This document shows, piece after piece, positions 30,063-38,087 of a stretch of DNA of 51,845 nucleotides; the first letter of the stretch is position 1, and every line of letters starts with the position of its first letter. A model generated the notes under the pieces. The model was not told the origin of the DNA, made no database searches, and was given only the letters and a program-made list of their open reading frames with translations. The position numbers were made by a program, and so were the translations under genes. Where the stretch lies: contig NZ_BCQQ01000040.1 of NCBI RefSeq assembly GCF_001552155.1, forward strand, positions 1-51,845, read 5' to 3'. Origin of the DNA: Actinomadura formosensis NBRC 14204 (GTDB lineage Bacteria; Actinomycetota; Actinomycetes; Streptosporangiales; Streptosporangiaceae).

Positions 30063-30422
30063 ATGCCGCAGATCACCGTGGAGTATTCCGAGGTCCTTGC
30101 GGAGGCATTCGATCGGCGCGGATTCGCGCTGACACTGCACTCTGCCGCGGCCGAGCTGATCGGCAGCCCGCTGCCCGACTTCAAGACCCGGTTCCATGCG
30201 ATCAGCGAAGCGGTCATCGGCGGCGGCGCGGCCGGGGAGGCGATGATCCATGTCGATCTGGCGATCCTGCCCGGCCGCGCCCCCGAGATCAGAGCCCGTC
30301 TCGGAGATCTGACCCTCGCGACGTTGTGCGACCACATCAAGCCCGGCACAGGGGTGAACACCCAGGTCACTGTTGAGGTTCGGGAGATTGCGGGCTACCA
30401 CAAACGCGTCCTGGAACCCTGA
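30063..30422 (+). CDS. 5-carboxymethyl-2-hydroxymuconate delta-isomerase-like tautomerase
   Basis: 119 residues starting 'MPQITVEYSE', so that Pro2 becomes the N-terminal catalytic proline after Met removal, as in the tautomerase superfamily. 'EAMIHVDLAILPGR' near residue 60 is typical of the HpcD/HpaF family. The ATG at 30063 is chosen over an ATG at 30054 because only it places the proline at position 2. TTGCCC (30026) and GACAAT (30050) with 18-bp spacing could give a leaderless mRNA. No other homoprotocatechuate pathway gene is nearby. The preceding 244 bp (29819-30062) hold nothing else I can support. Confidence 0.8.
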   Translation: MPQITVEYSEVLAEAFDRRGFALTLHSAAAELIGSPLPDFKTRFHAISEAVIGGGAAGEAMIHVDLAILPGRAPEIRARLGDLTLATLCDHIKPGTGVNTQVTVEVREIAGYHKRVLEP

Positions 30423-30650
30423 CTGCTCCTCGTCTTGGTCACTCCACCCGTTAGGTGCATGCGCCGGACGGCAGTGACGGCACCAGCAGATGGGGATCGC
30501 CTCATCACTCCTCAGCCGGCCGGCCATCTGCTTGGGGCGCGCAGGCGGAGGCAGCCGTCCGACTGGGTGCCCCGGGTCGATTACGGCACTCATTGTGGAC
30601 GGGGATCGTCTGCGCTGGTCAGCGGGTGGTTATCCCAAGACTGAAGGGGT

Positions 30651-30671
30651 TTCTCCACAGATTGTGGATAA
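30651..30671. promoter_or_regulatory. Head-to-head DnaA-box pair A
   Basis: TTCTCCACA, GAT, TGTGGATAA: one near-perfect and one perfect DnaA box in inverted orientation with a 3-nt spacer. It lies in the 774-bp gap 30423-31196, which contains no intact gene. Confidence 0.6.
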
Positions 30672-30706
30672 CTTGCTGCACAGTGGCGGGGACGTGTTAC
30701 CTCCTC

Positions 30707-30832
30707 GAACCTCGTCACATAACCCGACCCGGGTGCGGGCACGTTCCAGTCGCGGGCGATCTCGGTTGCGTACTCCTCATTGAGGACCGGGGAGAAGATC
30801 GGCTGGTGGGGCAGGCGCGGGCGGAGGGCCTG
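30707..30832 (-). pseudogene. Fragment resembling 'ADP-ribosylation/crystallin J1' small proteins
   Basis: Inside a 115-codon minus-strand frame (30590-30937) is a conserved core 'RLPHQPIFSPVLNEEYATEIARDWN' (cited in parts: 'LPHQPIFSPVLNEEYA', 'IARDWN', 'GYVTRFE'). It closely resembles the N-terminal half of ~110-residue actinobacterial proteins named ADP-ribosylation/crystallin J1. The conserved C-terminal half is missing: after 'VTRFE' the frame runs into unrelated residues and the DnaA-box pair. No start with a ribosome-binding site is seen. I call it a truncated gene remnant. Confidence 0.5.
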
Positions 30833-31048
30833 GACGCCATTGCGGGCGGCCTCCTCTTCGTCCGCATGCCGGACGGAATCGGCGCTGCCGTCCGCGAAGA
30901 TGCGGGGTGTCAACGGTGCATGCTGGTCCGCCTTCACGATGAAATGGACGGGACGGCGGGGATGACGTCCGGTGGTCTCCGAGCCGTCCGACCGAACCCT
31001 TCACGGGGACCGGGCAACGGATGGCAGGACCGTGCGAGAACAGCCCCA

Positions 31049-31069
31049 TTGTCCACAGTCTGTGGATAA
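31049..31069. promoter_or_regulatory. Head-to-head DnaA-box pair B (both boxes perfect)
   Basis: TTGTCCACA, GTC, TGTGGATAA: two perfect DnaA boxes facing each other with a 3-nt spacer. They are 380 bp from pair A and just upstream of the VOC gene. Confidence 0.7.
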
Positions 31070-31153
31070 CTTCTGGATTGTGGGGAGCCTCACCCCGAGA
31101 CAGACGCACTCCATTCTCTTCTGCGCCCGGTGGGGTGGCGGCATTGGCATGTA

Positions 31154-31196
31154 ATCAAGGTTGACTACTTTCCTTGATCGGCTTACGGTCGCGGGC
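31154..31196 (+). promoter_or_regulatory. Promoter of the VOC gene with an overlapping dyad
   Basis: TTGACT (31161-31166) and TACGGT (31184-31189) are 17 bp apart, a good vegetative promoter. The expected start point is at the ATG at 31197, so the mRNA would be leaderless. ATCAAGG (31154) and CCTTGAT (31172) form a dyad around the -35, a candidate operator. Confidence 0.6.
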
Positions 31197-31901
31197 ATGG
31201 GTGAGAAGGTGATGCCGATCTTTCCGTGCCGATCGATCGAGGTGACCTGGGAGTTCTACCGGGTCCTCGGCTTCGAGCAGTCGGCCTGGCAGCGGCGTCC
31301 CAACCCCTACCTCGGCGTCCGGCGCGGGGACGTCGAGCTGCATTTCTTCGGGTGGAGGAAGCACGACCCGGCCGCGTCCATGAACATGTGCTACATCGTC
31401 ACAACGGCCGTGGATGACCTGTATGAGTCGTTTCGAGGCGGGCTCAGGCAGGCCCTCGGCCGGGTGCCCGCGCGCGGGCTGCCGAGGCTGAGCGCGTTGC
31501 GGGACACGTCATATGGAGTCCGGCAATTCCTCCTCAACGACCCGGACGGTCTCCAACTCCGCATCGGCCAGCCGATCTCGGAGCCGACGCATGCACCCGT
31601 CCCGACGGAGACCGTGGCCAAGGCGCTCCACATGGCCACGGTGCTGACGGAATCGAAGGGGGACCACCGCGCCGCCGCCAGAATCCTCGACCACCTTCTG
31701 GCATCCGGTGAGCCCCTGACCGCCGCTGAACGCCTCAAAGCCCTGGTCCTGCGCGCCGACGCCGCCGTCCACATGGGGGAATGGCCCCGCGCTCGCGCGC
31801 TGATCGCCGAAGCTCGCGGCGTACCCGCCGGAGGGTCGGCCGGCCATGCGGACGATCTCCGCCGGCTCGCGGACCTGGAGGAGGCCGTCCCCGCCCAGTA
31901 G
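31197..31901 (+). CDS. VOC (glyoxalase/bleomycin-resistance) family protein with helical C-terminal extension
   Basis: 234 residues. The first ~120 form a VOC fold: 'MPIFPCRSIEVTWEFYRVLGFE', 'NPYLGVRRGDVELHFFGW', and 'YGVRQFLLNDPDGLQLRIGQ', which resembles bleomycin-binding resistance proteins. The last ~105 residues are all helical and resemble a TPR-like pair ('AARILDHLLASGEPLTAAERLKALVLRADAAVHMGEW', quoted only in part: 'LTAAERLKALVLRADAAV'). That extension is unusual for a simple VOC protein. Start at the ATG 31197 on the basis of the promoter spacing; a TTG at 31161 is part of the -35. Confidence 0.78.
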   Translation: MGEKVMPIFPCRSIEVTWEFYRVLGFEQSAWQRRPNPYLGVRRGDVELHFFGWRKHDPAASMNMCYIVTTAVDDLYESFRGGLRQALGRVPARGLPRLSALRDTSYGVRQFLLNDPDGLQLRIGQPISEPTHAPVPTETVAKALHMATVLTESKGDHRAAARILDHLLASGEPLTAAERLKALVLRADAAVHMGEWPRARALIAEARGVPAGGSAGHADDLRRLADLEEAVPAQ

Positions 31902-32458
31902 GTCTGGGGATTCCAGCCGGGGGTTGGGGACGTGGCTGGGGATTATCGGTGGGTAACGCTGTCCACCGATGCGCCGGGGCTGTGGAGGACGGTCGCCCAC
32001 AGGCTGTGAATGGGGTGTGTACAGTCCCGGCTCAGGACGCCCTTAATCCCTGGTCAGCAGGTTTTCCACGTCGTGGACAACCGGTTGTGCCGCCTGGGGA
32101 AGAATGGTGGACATGGAGTCGGCCGGTTGTACCCAGGTTGTGCACGGAAGTTATCCACAGGCTGTGGATTCCGTGTACACGGCCGCGGTCGGGTGGATGA
32201 TGAAGCAAGCGGTGTCCGATGCGCCGCACGGACCGTGGAAAGCCCGGCTGTTCTGGGGATCCGCCTGTGGACGCGGCCTCCAGATCGCCTGCTGGCGGGA
32301 TGGAGGGGGTGTGTGCGAACGTTACCCACAGCCTGTGGACGAAGGTCTTCCCGGGCCTCTTCACCGCGACTGTGCGCACGTACGGCGGCCTGGACTCGGG
32401 GAGGCAAAAGCCCTTCCAGCCTGCGAACATCAGTTCGAACGCGTGCTACGCTCCCGCC
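31902..32458. other. Gene-free interval with further DnaA-box pairs
   Basis: No gene is supported in these 557 bp. It carries box pairs at 32062-32080 (TTTTCCACG and CGTGGACAA, 1-nt spacer), 32151-32171 (TTATCCACA perfect, GGC, TGTGGATTC) and 32322-32342 (TTACCCACA, GCC, TGTGGACGA), plus a weaker one near 31988 (TCGCCCACA, GGC, TGTGAATGG). Three of these have the same 3-nt spacing as pairs A and B. Confidence 0.65.
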
Positions 32459-32692
32459 ATGGGGCAGTTGCTGAACGAGCCGGTCCGGACGGAGCACGAT
32501 CCGGCGGGACGGCTCACCGCGTACGAGTGGCGGGGGTCGCGCTACGCGGTGGACGAGGTGCTGAAGACCTACGGGACGGGCCGCGAGGGCAGGGTCTACC
32601 GCGTGCGGGTCACCGGTGCCGAAGGCGTGGCGGTCGCGGAGCTCGGTCGTGACGAGGACCGCTGGCGGCTCCGGCACGTCTTCTCGGCCTGA
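32459..32692 (+). CDS. Small DUF6504-like protein
   Basis: 77 residues: 'EPVRTEHDPAGRLTAYEWRG' then 'YAVDEVLKTYGTG' and 'YRVRVTGAEGVAVAEL', ending 'WRLRHVFSA'. The pattern 'P....D..GR...F.WRG..Y.V.EVL' resembles DUF6504 proteins; the match is by eye only. TACGCT lies 6 nt before the ATG, so the mRNA is probably leaderless. Function unknown. Confidence 0.65.
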   Translation: MGQLLNEPVRTEHDPAGRLTAYEWRGSRYAVDEVLKTYGTGREGRVYRVRVTGAEGVAVAELGRDEDRWRLRHVFSA

Positions 32693-33569
32693 CCGCCGGG
32701 GCGGTCCGGCGGCCGACCGGACCAGCTGGACGCGGGTCGGCGGAATCCAGGGGGCACCGCTCGACCTGCTGGCGGCCAGGATCGGCCGCCGGCACTACGC
32801 GCCGCACACCCATGACGAGTACGCCATCGGGGTGACGGTCGACGGCCTGGAGACGATGTGCTACCGGGGCGAGAGGATCTACTCGGCGGCCGGGAGCGTC
32901 GTCGTGGTGGAGCCGGGCGAGGCGCACACCGGCGGCCCGGCACATCCCGAAGGGTTCGCCTACCTGTGCGTTTACCCGGGCGCGGAACTGCTGGGCGCGG
33001 CGACGTCCGCGGATCCCGGTCCGGTGGCCGCGGAACCGCACTTCCGCGAGCCGATCATCGACGATGCCGGTCTCGGTGACGCGCTGCGGCTGGCCCACCG
33101 CGCCCTCCGGCTCGGGCAGGACCCACTGGAGGGAGAATCCCGGCTGCTCGCGGTGCTCGGCATGCTCGTCCGGCGCCATGCGGTGCATGGGCGCGGAGCG
33201 GTCCCGCAGCGCGGCAATGCCGACGCCGGGCGGATCGCGCGCCAGGTCACGGCCCGCCTCTCCGACGAGCTGGTCGCCCCGCCGACGCTGACCGAGATGG
33301 CCGCCGACCTGGAGCTTTCCCGCTACCAGTTGCTGCGCGCCTTCCGCCACGCGATGGGCATGCCGCCGTACGCGTGGCTCGCCCAGCACCGGGTGACGCG
33401 GGCCCGTGCGCTGCTGGACGTGGGGTACCGGCCGGCGGAGGCCGCGACGCTCGTCGGGTTCGCCGACCAGGCGCACCTGACCCGCTGGTTCCGCCGCGTG
33501 CTCGGCGTCACGCCCGGCGTGTACCGCAACAGCGTTCAAGACAGCGCGATGCGCCGTCCCGCATCCTGA
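32649..33569 (+). CDS. AraC family transcriptional regulator
   Basis: About 306 residues. The N-terminal cupin sensor has 'IGRRHYAPHTHDEYAIGVTVDG' (partly quoted: 'YAPHTHDEYAIGV') and 'VVVVEPGEAHTGGP'. The C-terminal double helix-turn-helix has 'TLTEMAADLELSRYQLLRAF' and 'PAEAATLVGFADQAHLTRWF', ending 'VLGVTPGVYR'. The start is uncertain: GTG at 32649 (GGAG 8 nt upstream) or ATG at 32616, both overlapping the preceding gene by 44-77 bp. It lies 97 bp upstream of an EamA exporter on the same strand, a common regulator-transporter pairing, so it probably controls that gene. Confidence 0.87.
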   Translation: MTRTAGGSGTSSRPDRRGGPAADRTSWTRVGGIQGAPLDLLAARIGRRHYAPHTHDEYAIGVTVDGLETMCYRGERIYSAAGSVVVVEPGEAHTGGPAHPEGFAYLCVYPGAELLGAATSADPGPVAAEPHFREPIIDDAGLGDALRLAHRALRLGQDPLEGESRLLAVLGMLVRRHAVHGRGAVPQRGNADAGRIARQVTARLSDELVAPPTLTEMAADLELSRYQLLRAFRHAMGMPPYAWLAQHRVTRARALLDVGYRPAEAATLVGFADQAHLTRWFRRVLGVTPGVYRNSVQDSAMRRPAS

Positions 33570-33666
33570 GCAACGTCCGCCCCACGAAGCCGGCCGCGTC
33601 GGCCGAGCCGCCGTGTAGCGCCGCTCGTCCCATGTCCGGCGACGGCGGACAGGAATGGAGGTCGTG

Positions 33667-34599
33667 TTGAGTCGCCGTGGCTGGATTCTGTTCACGCTGA
33701 TGAGCGTGCTGTGGGGCATCCCCTATCTGTTGATCAAGGTGGCGGTCGAGAACGTCTCGGTGCCCACGGTGGTGTTCGCGCGGACCGCGCTCGGCGCCCT
33801 CGTCCTGCTGCCGCTGGCGCTGCGGTCCGGGCGACTGGACGTCGTCCGCCGGCACTGGCGTCCGCTGCTGGTGTTCACCGCGGTGGAGATCATCGGCCCG
33901 TGGGCGCTGCTGTCGGACGCCGAGAACCAGCTGACCAGTTCCATGTCCGGGCTGCTGGTCGCCGCCGTCCCGATCATCGGGGTGGTGCTGGCGATGCTCA
34001 CCGGCGACGCGGAGCGGCTCGGCCCGGTGCGATGGGCGGGGCTGCTGGTCGGGCTGGCCGGGGTCGGCGTCCTCGCCGGACCGCACCTCGGCGGCGGCAG
34101 CGCGTGGGCGATCGGCGAGGTCATGCTGGTCGCGCTCGGCTACGCGATCGCCCCGTTGATCGCCCTCCGCCGCCTCCAGGACCTGCCGAGCCTGCACATG
34201 GCCGCGTTCGCGCTGGGCATCGCCGCGCTCGTCTACACCGGTCCCGCGATCGCCACCTGGCCGGAGGAGATGCCGGGCGGACGCGTGCTGGCCGCGCTCA
34301 TCGCCCTCGGGCTGATCTGCACGGCACTGGCGTTCATCGTGTTCTTCGAACTCATCCGCGAGGTCGGCACGTCCCGCGGAATGGTGTTCACGTACGTGAA
34401 CCCGGCCGTGGCGGTCGCCGCCGGTGTCGCGTTCCTCGGCGAGCCCCTCACCGGGACGATCCTCGCCTCCTTCGCGCTGATCCTCGGCGGCTCCGTCCTG
34501 GCAACGGCGCGCCGGGCCCCGTCCCCCGCAGCCGCGCCCCCGGTCGAGGACGAGCGGGCCGGCGACGCGAAGGCCGAGCCCGAACCCGCCTCGGGATGA
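33667..34599 (+). CDS. EamA (DMT superfamily) transporter
   Basis: About 310 residues with ten predicted membrane helices in two EamA repeats: first 'WILFTLMSVLWGIPYLLIKVAVE' (part: 'LMSVLWGIPYLLIKVA'), second around 'AIGEVMLVALGYAIAPLIAL' to 'VAVAAGVAFLGEPLTGT'. The C-terminus is a charged Pro/Ala/Glu tail. TTG at 33667 has GGAGG 5 nt upstream; GTG at 33664 and ATG at 33655 are alternatives. Members export amino acids or metabolites; the substrate is unknown. Likely regulated by the AraC protein upstream. Confidence 0.88.
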   Translation: MSRRGWILFTLMSVLWGIPYLLIKVAVENVSVPTVVFARTALGALVLLPLALRSGRLDVVRRHWRPLLVFTAVEIIGPWALLSDAENQLTSSMSGLLVAAVPIIGVVLAMLTGDAERLGPVRWAGLLVGLAGVGVLAGPHLGGGSAWAIGEVMLVALGYAIAPLIALRRLQDLPSLHMAAFALGIAALVYTGPAIATWPEEMPGGRVLAALIALGLICTALAFIVFFELIREVGTSRGMVFTYVNPAVAVAAGVAFLGEPLTGTILASFALILGGSVLATARRAPSPAAAPPVEDERAGDAKAEPEPASG

Positions 34600-34840
34600 G
34601 GGGCACCGCGAACTTCGCCGCCTTTCTGATGTCGGCGGACGGGGTGATCGCTCGGTATTCGAGGGTGCGGCGGCCTTTGCCGGGCTTGCCAAGGCGATGA
34701 AAGGGCCGTCCGTGGGGAACAGCCGGGGTGTTCCGCTGATGCTTGGGATCGCATTCGGCCAGGTACCGGCTCGACATCGTCCGCTGAATTCTCGAAGCGG
34801 GTAGATCGCCTCACCGAACTCGGGGGGAAGGGCTGCCGGG

Positions 34841-35485
34841 GTGCTCACGCTGACGGAGATCGCCGAGGATCCGCTCGTCCTGACGCGCCGCCTGCGCCTG
34901 CGCGACGGTTCGGAGGTCCTCTTCCGCCCCCTCGCACACGCCGATGCGGCGCACCTGGCCCGCTTCCTGGAGGCCCTGTCCCCCGAGTCGAGGCGCCTCA
35001 GCACCTTCGACGGGTACGACTTCGCGGCCGCCCGGGAGTTGTGCGCCGCGATCGCGCGCTACGACAAGCTTCGACTCGTGCTCGAAGAAGTGCGGTCCGG
35101 CAGGATCGTCGGCCTTCTCGAATTCAGCCTCGATCTGACTTCGGCGGACATCGCGCGGTACCGCGAAGCCGGGGTCCGCCTCGCAGAGACCACCGACTGC
35201 CGGTTCGGCCCCACTCTGGCCGATGACTACCAGGACAGGGGCGTCGGAACGCTCATCTTTCCGCTCGTCACGGAGGTCGCCCGGCGGCTCGGCAGGACGA
35301 GGATCATCCTGTGGGGCGGCGTCCTCGGCGATAACCCTCGCGCCATTCGCTACTACGAGAAGAACGGCTTCCAACCGGTCGGCTCCTTCATCGGAGAAGA
35401 CGGCCTTCGGTCGCTCGACATGATCCTGGACCTTCACGTGGTACCGGATCAGGCGAGCCCGTTGCCGCGGCGCAGTAGTTCGTAG
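34841..35485 (+). CDS. GNAT family N-acetyltransferase
   Basis: 214 residues: 'LRLRDGSEVLFRPLAHADAAHL' (part: 'GSEVLFRPLAHADA') is the typical N-terminal strand and 'DYQDRGVGTLIFPLVTEVARRLG' (part: 'DYQDRGVGTLIFPLV') the acetyl-CoA-binding motif; 'NPRAIRYYEKNGFQPVG' is the C-terminal GNAT hallmark. GTG start with a GGGAAGGG upstream. The acceptor is unknown. The flanking gaps 34600-34840 and 35486-35707 hold nothing I can support. Confidence 0.85.
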   Translation: MLTLTEIAEDPLVLTRRLRLRDGSEVLFRPLAHADAAHLARFLEALSPESRRLSTFDGYDFAAARELCAAIARYDKLRLVLEEVRSGRIVGLLEFSLDLTSADIARYREAGVRLAETTDCRFGPTLADDYQDRGVGTLIFPLVTEVARRLGRTRIILWGGVLGDNPRAIRYYEKNGFQPVGSFIGEDGLRSLDMILDLHVVPDQASPLPRRSSS

Positions 35486-35707
35486 CGGGCCGCTCAGGTG
35501 TCCGGTGAGATGCGCGCGGAACTTCGGTATGCAGCCGTCCCCGAAGCGCTTGGCGGCGTCATCGGTTCCAGGACGGTCTCGATCCCGGCCGTTCACGTGC
35601 GCAGATCCCCATTACGAAGGTGTACGCGGCAGAGGGGGCGACCGGAGGCTGCGCCCGGCCCACCCCGCTGATCAAGCGGGACACGCCCGGAGTATCGGGA
35701 TTTGCCG

Positions 35708-36499
35708 CTACCTCTTGTCGCGCTGGCCGTTCGCGAGGCCCTGCACGATGCGCCGCCCGCCCGCGCGCCGTTGCACGGCCGCCGACAGGACCGGGGCGAC
35801 CCCGCCGATCCGGGCGCCGAGCCGCAGCCCGAACGGTGCGACGTCGATCTCCGCGATGTTCCGTTCGATGGCCCGGACGGTCGCGCGCGCCACATCCCGC
35901 GGCGAGCGCGTCCCGATGCCTCTGGGCAGCGTCACGCCGGCGTCCGCGAACATCCCCGCATCCCGGATGAACCCCGGGAAAACGGTCGACACGCCGACAC
36001 CGTGCGGACGCAGATCCTCCCGCAGCGCCAGAGCGAATCCCCGCATACCGAACTTTGTCGCGTTGTACAGCGATGCATGGCCGGACGCCGTCTTGCCGGC
36101 CAGCGACGACACGAACACCAGATGCCCGCGGCCACGGGCGGCCATCTGCGCGGCGGCGAGCCTTGCCATCACGATCGGCGCCCGCAGGTTGACGTCCAGC
36201 GTCCGGTCGATGTCGGTGGTCGAGTAGTCGCTCAATAGCCCGGACCCCGGCAGTGCCGCGTTCGCCACCAGCACGTCCACCCGCCCGGCCTCGTCCAGCA
36301 ACTTCTCTGCCGCGTCGCGATCGGCCAGGTCGGCGACGATGGCGCGGCCGCCGAGCCGGTCGGCCAGCGGCTCCAGGACCTCCGCCCGCCGGCCCGTCAG
36401 CACGACCCGTCCACCATGCTCGGCCAGCGCCCTCGCCAGCGCCTGCCCGATCCCGCCGGTCGCCCCGGTCACCAGGACGTTCGCTCCGCGCAGATCCAT
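35708..36499 (-). CDS. Short-chain dehydrogenase/reductase (SDR)
   Basis: 263 residues. The NAD(P)-binding motif is 'VLVTGATGGIGQALA', followed by 'RRAEVLEPLADRLGG', 'VLVANAALPGSG', and the catalytic Ser and Tyr-x3-Lys in 'FVSSLAGKTASGHASLYNATK' (part: 'SLYNATKFGMRGF'). The basic residue after the first strand ('TGRRAE') suggests NADP(H). The ATG at 36499 is chosen; an upstream GTG adds 12 residues without family match. It lies 17 bp downstream of a small membrane-protein gene and may be co-transcribed. Substrate unknown. Confidence 0.9.
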   Translation of the reverse strand: MDLRGANVLVTGATGGIGQALARALAEHGGRVVLTGRRAEVLEPLADRLGGRAIVADLADRDAAEKLLDEAGRVDVLVANAALPGSGLLSDYSTTDIDRTLDVNLRAPIVMARLAAAQMAARGRGHLVFVSSLAGKTASGHASLYNATKFGMRGFALALREDLRPHGVGVSTVFPGFIRDAGMFADAGVTLPRGIGTRSPRDVARATVRAIERNIAEIDVAPFGLRLGARIGGVAPVLSAAVQRRAGGRRIVQGLANGQRDKR

Positions 36500-36516
36500 G
36501 CCGAGATGATGGCGGA

Positions 36517-36726
36517 TCACATGCCGATCCGCCACAGCAGCAGGACGACCGAGGACAGCACCAGCCCCGCCGCGCCGAGCGGCACATCACCCATCACGAT
36601 CAACGCGGCGCATCCCATGGCGACCAGCCCCGCGACCAGCACCAGCCCCCCGCCCCCGGGCCTGCCCTCCTGCGACACGCCCGGGTCCAACTCCCGTTCC
36701 CAGCGCCGGAAGTCGTCCTCTGCCAT
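36517..36726 (-). CDS. Small two-helix membrane protein (DUF3040-like)
   Basis: 69 residues: a charged N-terminus 'MAEDDFRRWERELDPG' and two hydrophobic helices, 'GLVLVAGLVAMGCAALIVMG' and 'GAAGLVLSSVVLLLW'. The layout resembles DUF3040 proteins, but I see no diagnostic motif. ATG preceded by GGGAG. Probably in one transcript with the SDR gene. Confidence 0.6.
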   Translation of the reverse strand: MAEDDFRRWERELDPGVSQEGRPGGGGLVLVAGLVAMGCAALIVMGDVPLGAAGLVLSSVVLLLWRIGM

Positions 36727-36932
36727 CGGCACTCCCGAAGGTCGTCCCCCCGGAACATGCGACTGGCCCGCCGTCCCGGCCGGACGTTTCATCGGACACG
36801 AAGTCCGATAACGGCGAGCGGGTGCGGATCGCCCGGCAACGATTGCTAGGCTGCGAAGAGCCCGGGGGAAGCAGATGCTGATGTATACATCCCCGGGATC
36901 TGACTTCATAGTCGAGGTGAAGGGGTCCCACC

Positions 36933-37052
36933 GTGAAGAAGCTGCTCATTCTCGCTGTTGTCGCACTCGGTGGTTTCGCCGTCTGGCGCCGGATGCAGCA
37001 GGACCGCGCCGAGCTGGACTTGTGGACCGAGGCCACGTCGTCCGACAACTGA
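36933..37052 (+). CDS. DLW-39 family protein
   Basis: 39 residues, beginning 'MKKLLILAVVALGGFAVWRR' and containing the diagnostic Asp29-Leu30-Trp31 ('AELDLWTEA'). The length of exactly 39 matches the family name. A single membrane helix precedes the motif. GTG start with AGGTGAAGGGG upstream. In most actinobacteria this gene lies close to gyrA-DUF3566-tRNA-Ile; here 8.8 kb separate it from tRNA-Ile. Function unknown. Confidence 0.93.
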   Translation: MKKLLILAVVALGGFAVWRRMQQDRAELDLWTEATSSDN

Positions 37053-37214
37053 CACGCCGACGACAGGCCCCGGCGTGACCGACGCGGCGCCGATCACCGT
37101 TGCCCGCATCGATCTCGCCGGGGACCCCCGTCGCTGACGGCGGCACCGTCGAAACCGCCTACGTCGAAGCGATTCCCACCCTGGGGATCATCTACGGCAC
37201 GGCGGCGTGCGGTT

Positions 37215-37798
37215 GTGCCCGCTTCCGTAACGCGCACGTTTGATCAGCATTTCCCGCAGGGCTTCAACCCGAGCTCCGCTGTTCATGACGCGGATGATCG
37301 CGGTGTCCCGCCGGTTCTCGAAACCGTCGCCCCCGCAGACGCGCAGCTCGCCGTCAGTAAGCGGCAGGAACACGTTTCGGGGACGTTCGGCTTGTCTCAC
37401 GGGTGACCGGGGACGGCGCGGTCCACTTGTCTTCGCGGACGAGCTAGTAGAACTGGGTTCGCAGCATACGGAAGTGCTTGTGCACGTCCCCGGATGATGC
37501 GCCAATAGCCGATGTAGCGGCGGGCCACGGCCCGGGTAATGTGCTCGACGCCCGGCCTCTGGCCGCAGCCGACAGGGCATGCGACCTTGCCCTCGGAGGT
37601 CGCTGCTGCGCGGCCCCATGCGTCCTCGCCGGCGAGCCACGCGACGAACGACCGGACGACGAGGAGGTACACCTCGACCGTGCGGGTCGAAACATTGCAT
37701 GCCTCCCGCGCGATGAGCCAGGAGTCCCATGCGGCCATGAGCGACATGGTCAGGCGCTGTCTGGTCGATGGCCGCGACCTTGGAACGGTCCCGGCCAC
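37215..37798 (-). pseudogene. Frameshifted N-terminal part of a tyrosine integrase
   Basis: Three minus-strand frames join into the first two-thirds of a phage-type integrase. Frame one (37489-37798): 'MAAWDSWLIAREACNVSTRTVEVYLL' (part: 'STRTVEVYLLVVRSFVAWL'), the core-binding domain, with an inserted Cys-containing piece. Frame two (about 37444-37497): 'VHKHFRMLRTQFY'. Frame three (37220-37405): 'VDRAVPGHPVRQ...LPLTDGELR', 'RRDTAIIRVMNSGARVEAL', where the Arg of 'GARVEAL' is the first catalytic arginine. The rest of the catalytic domain is absent. It sits directly upstream of tRNA-Ala, where such elements integrate. Confidence 0.8.
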
Positions 37799-37952
37799 GC
37801 GGGCGGCGGGATGGATGACTCCCCTGACGGCCTCCGGAGGGGTAGGCGGATGCCCCAGCCCTGTCCGGAAAGCCTGTGCTTGTTCCTACGGTGTACGATC
37901 GACATCGGTTGCGCCCCTCCGGCGTCACCGCAGGTCACAAGCAAGATGACCA

Positions 37953-38025
37953 GGGGCCTTAGCTCAGTTGGTAGAGCACCGGCTTTGCAAGCCGGGTGTC
38001 AGGGGTTCGAATCCCCTAGGCTCCA
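37953..38025 (+). tRNA. tRNA-Ala (anticodon UGC)
   Basis: Acceptor GGGGCCT/AGGCTCC (one G-U pair), D-arm AGCTCAGTTGGTAGAGC, anticodon loop TTTGCAA, T-loop TTCGAAT, discriminator A. The genome continues CCG, so CCA is not fully encoded. Confidence 0.97.
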
Positions 38026-38087
38026 CCGGCGAAGACGTCCTCATCCTGATCATGGATGAGGGCGTTCGTGCAATTAGCGTGCAATTA
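37998..38087. repeat. att-like direct repeat, copy 1 (tRNA-Ala 3' end and flank)
   Basis: The T-arm and acceptor end of tRNA-Ala (37998-38027) recur with two mismatches at 41713-41742. The downstream ~60 bp, including a GATGAGGG hairpin and TTCGTGCAATTAG, also recur in similar form. This is the expected layout of attL/attR for an element that integrates into a tRNA 3' end. Confidence 0.75.

Noticed and set aside
30423..32458. A second replication origin
   Set aside because: DnaA-box pairs are present, but I see no AT-rich unwinding element or adjacent replication gene, and the dnaA-dnaN gap is a clear oriC.
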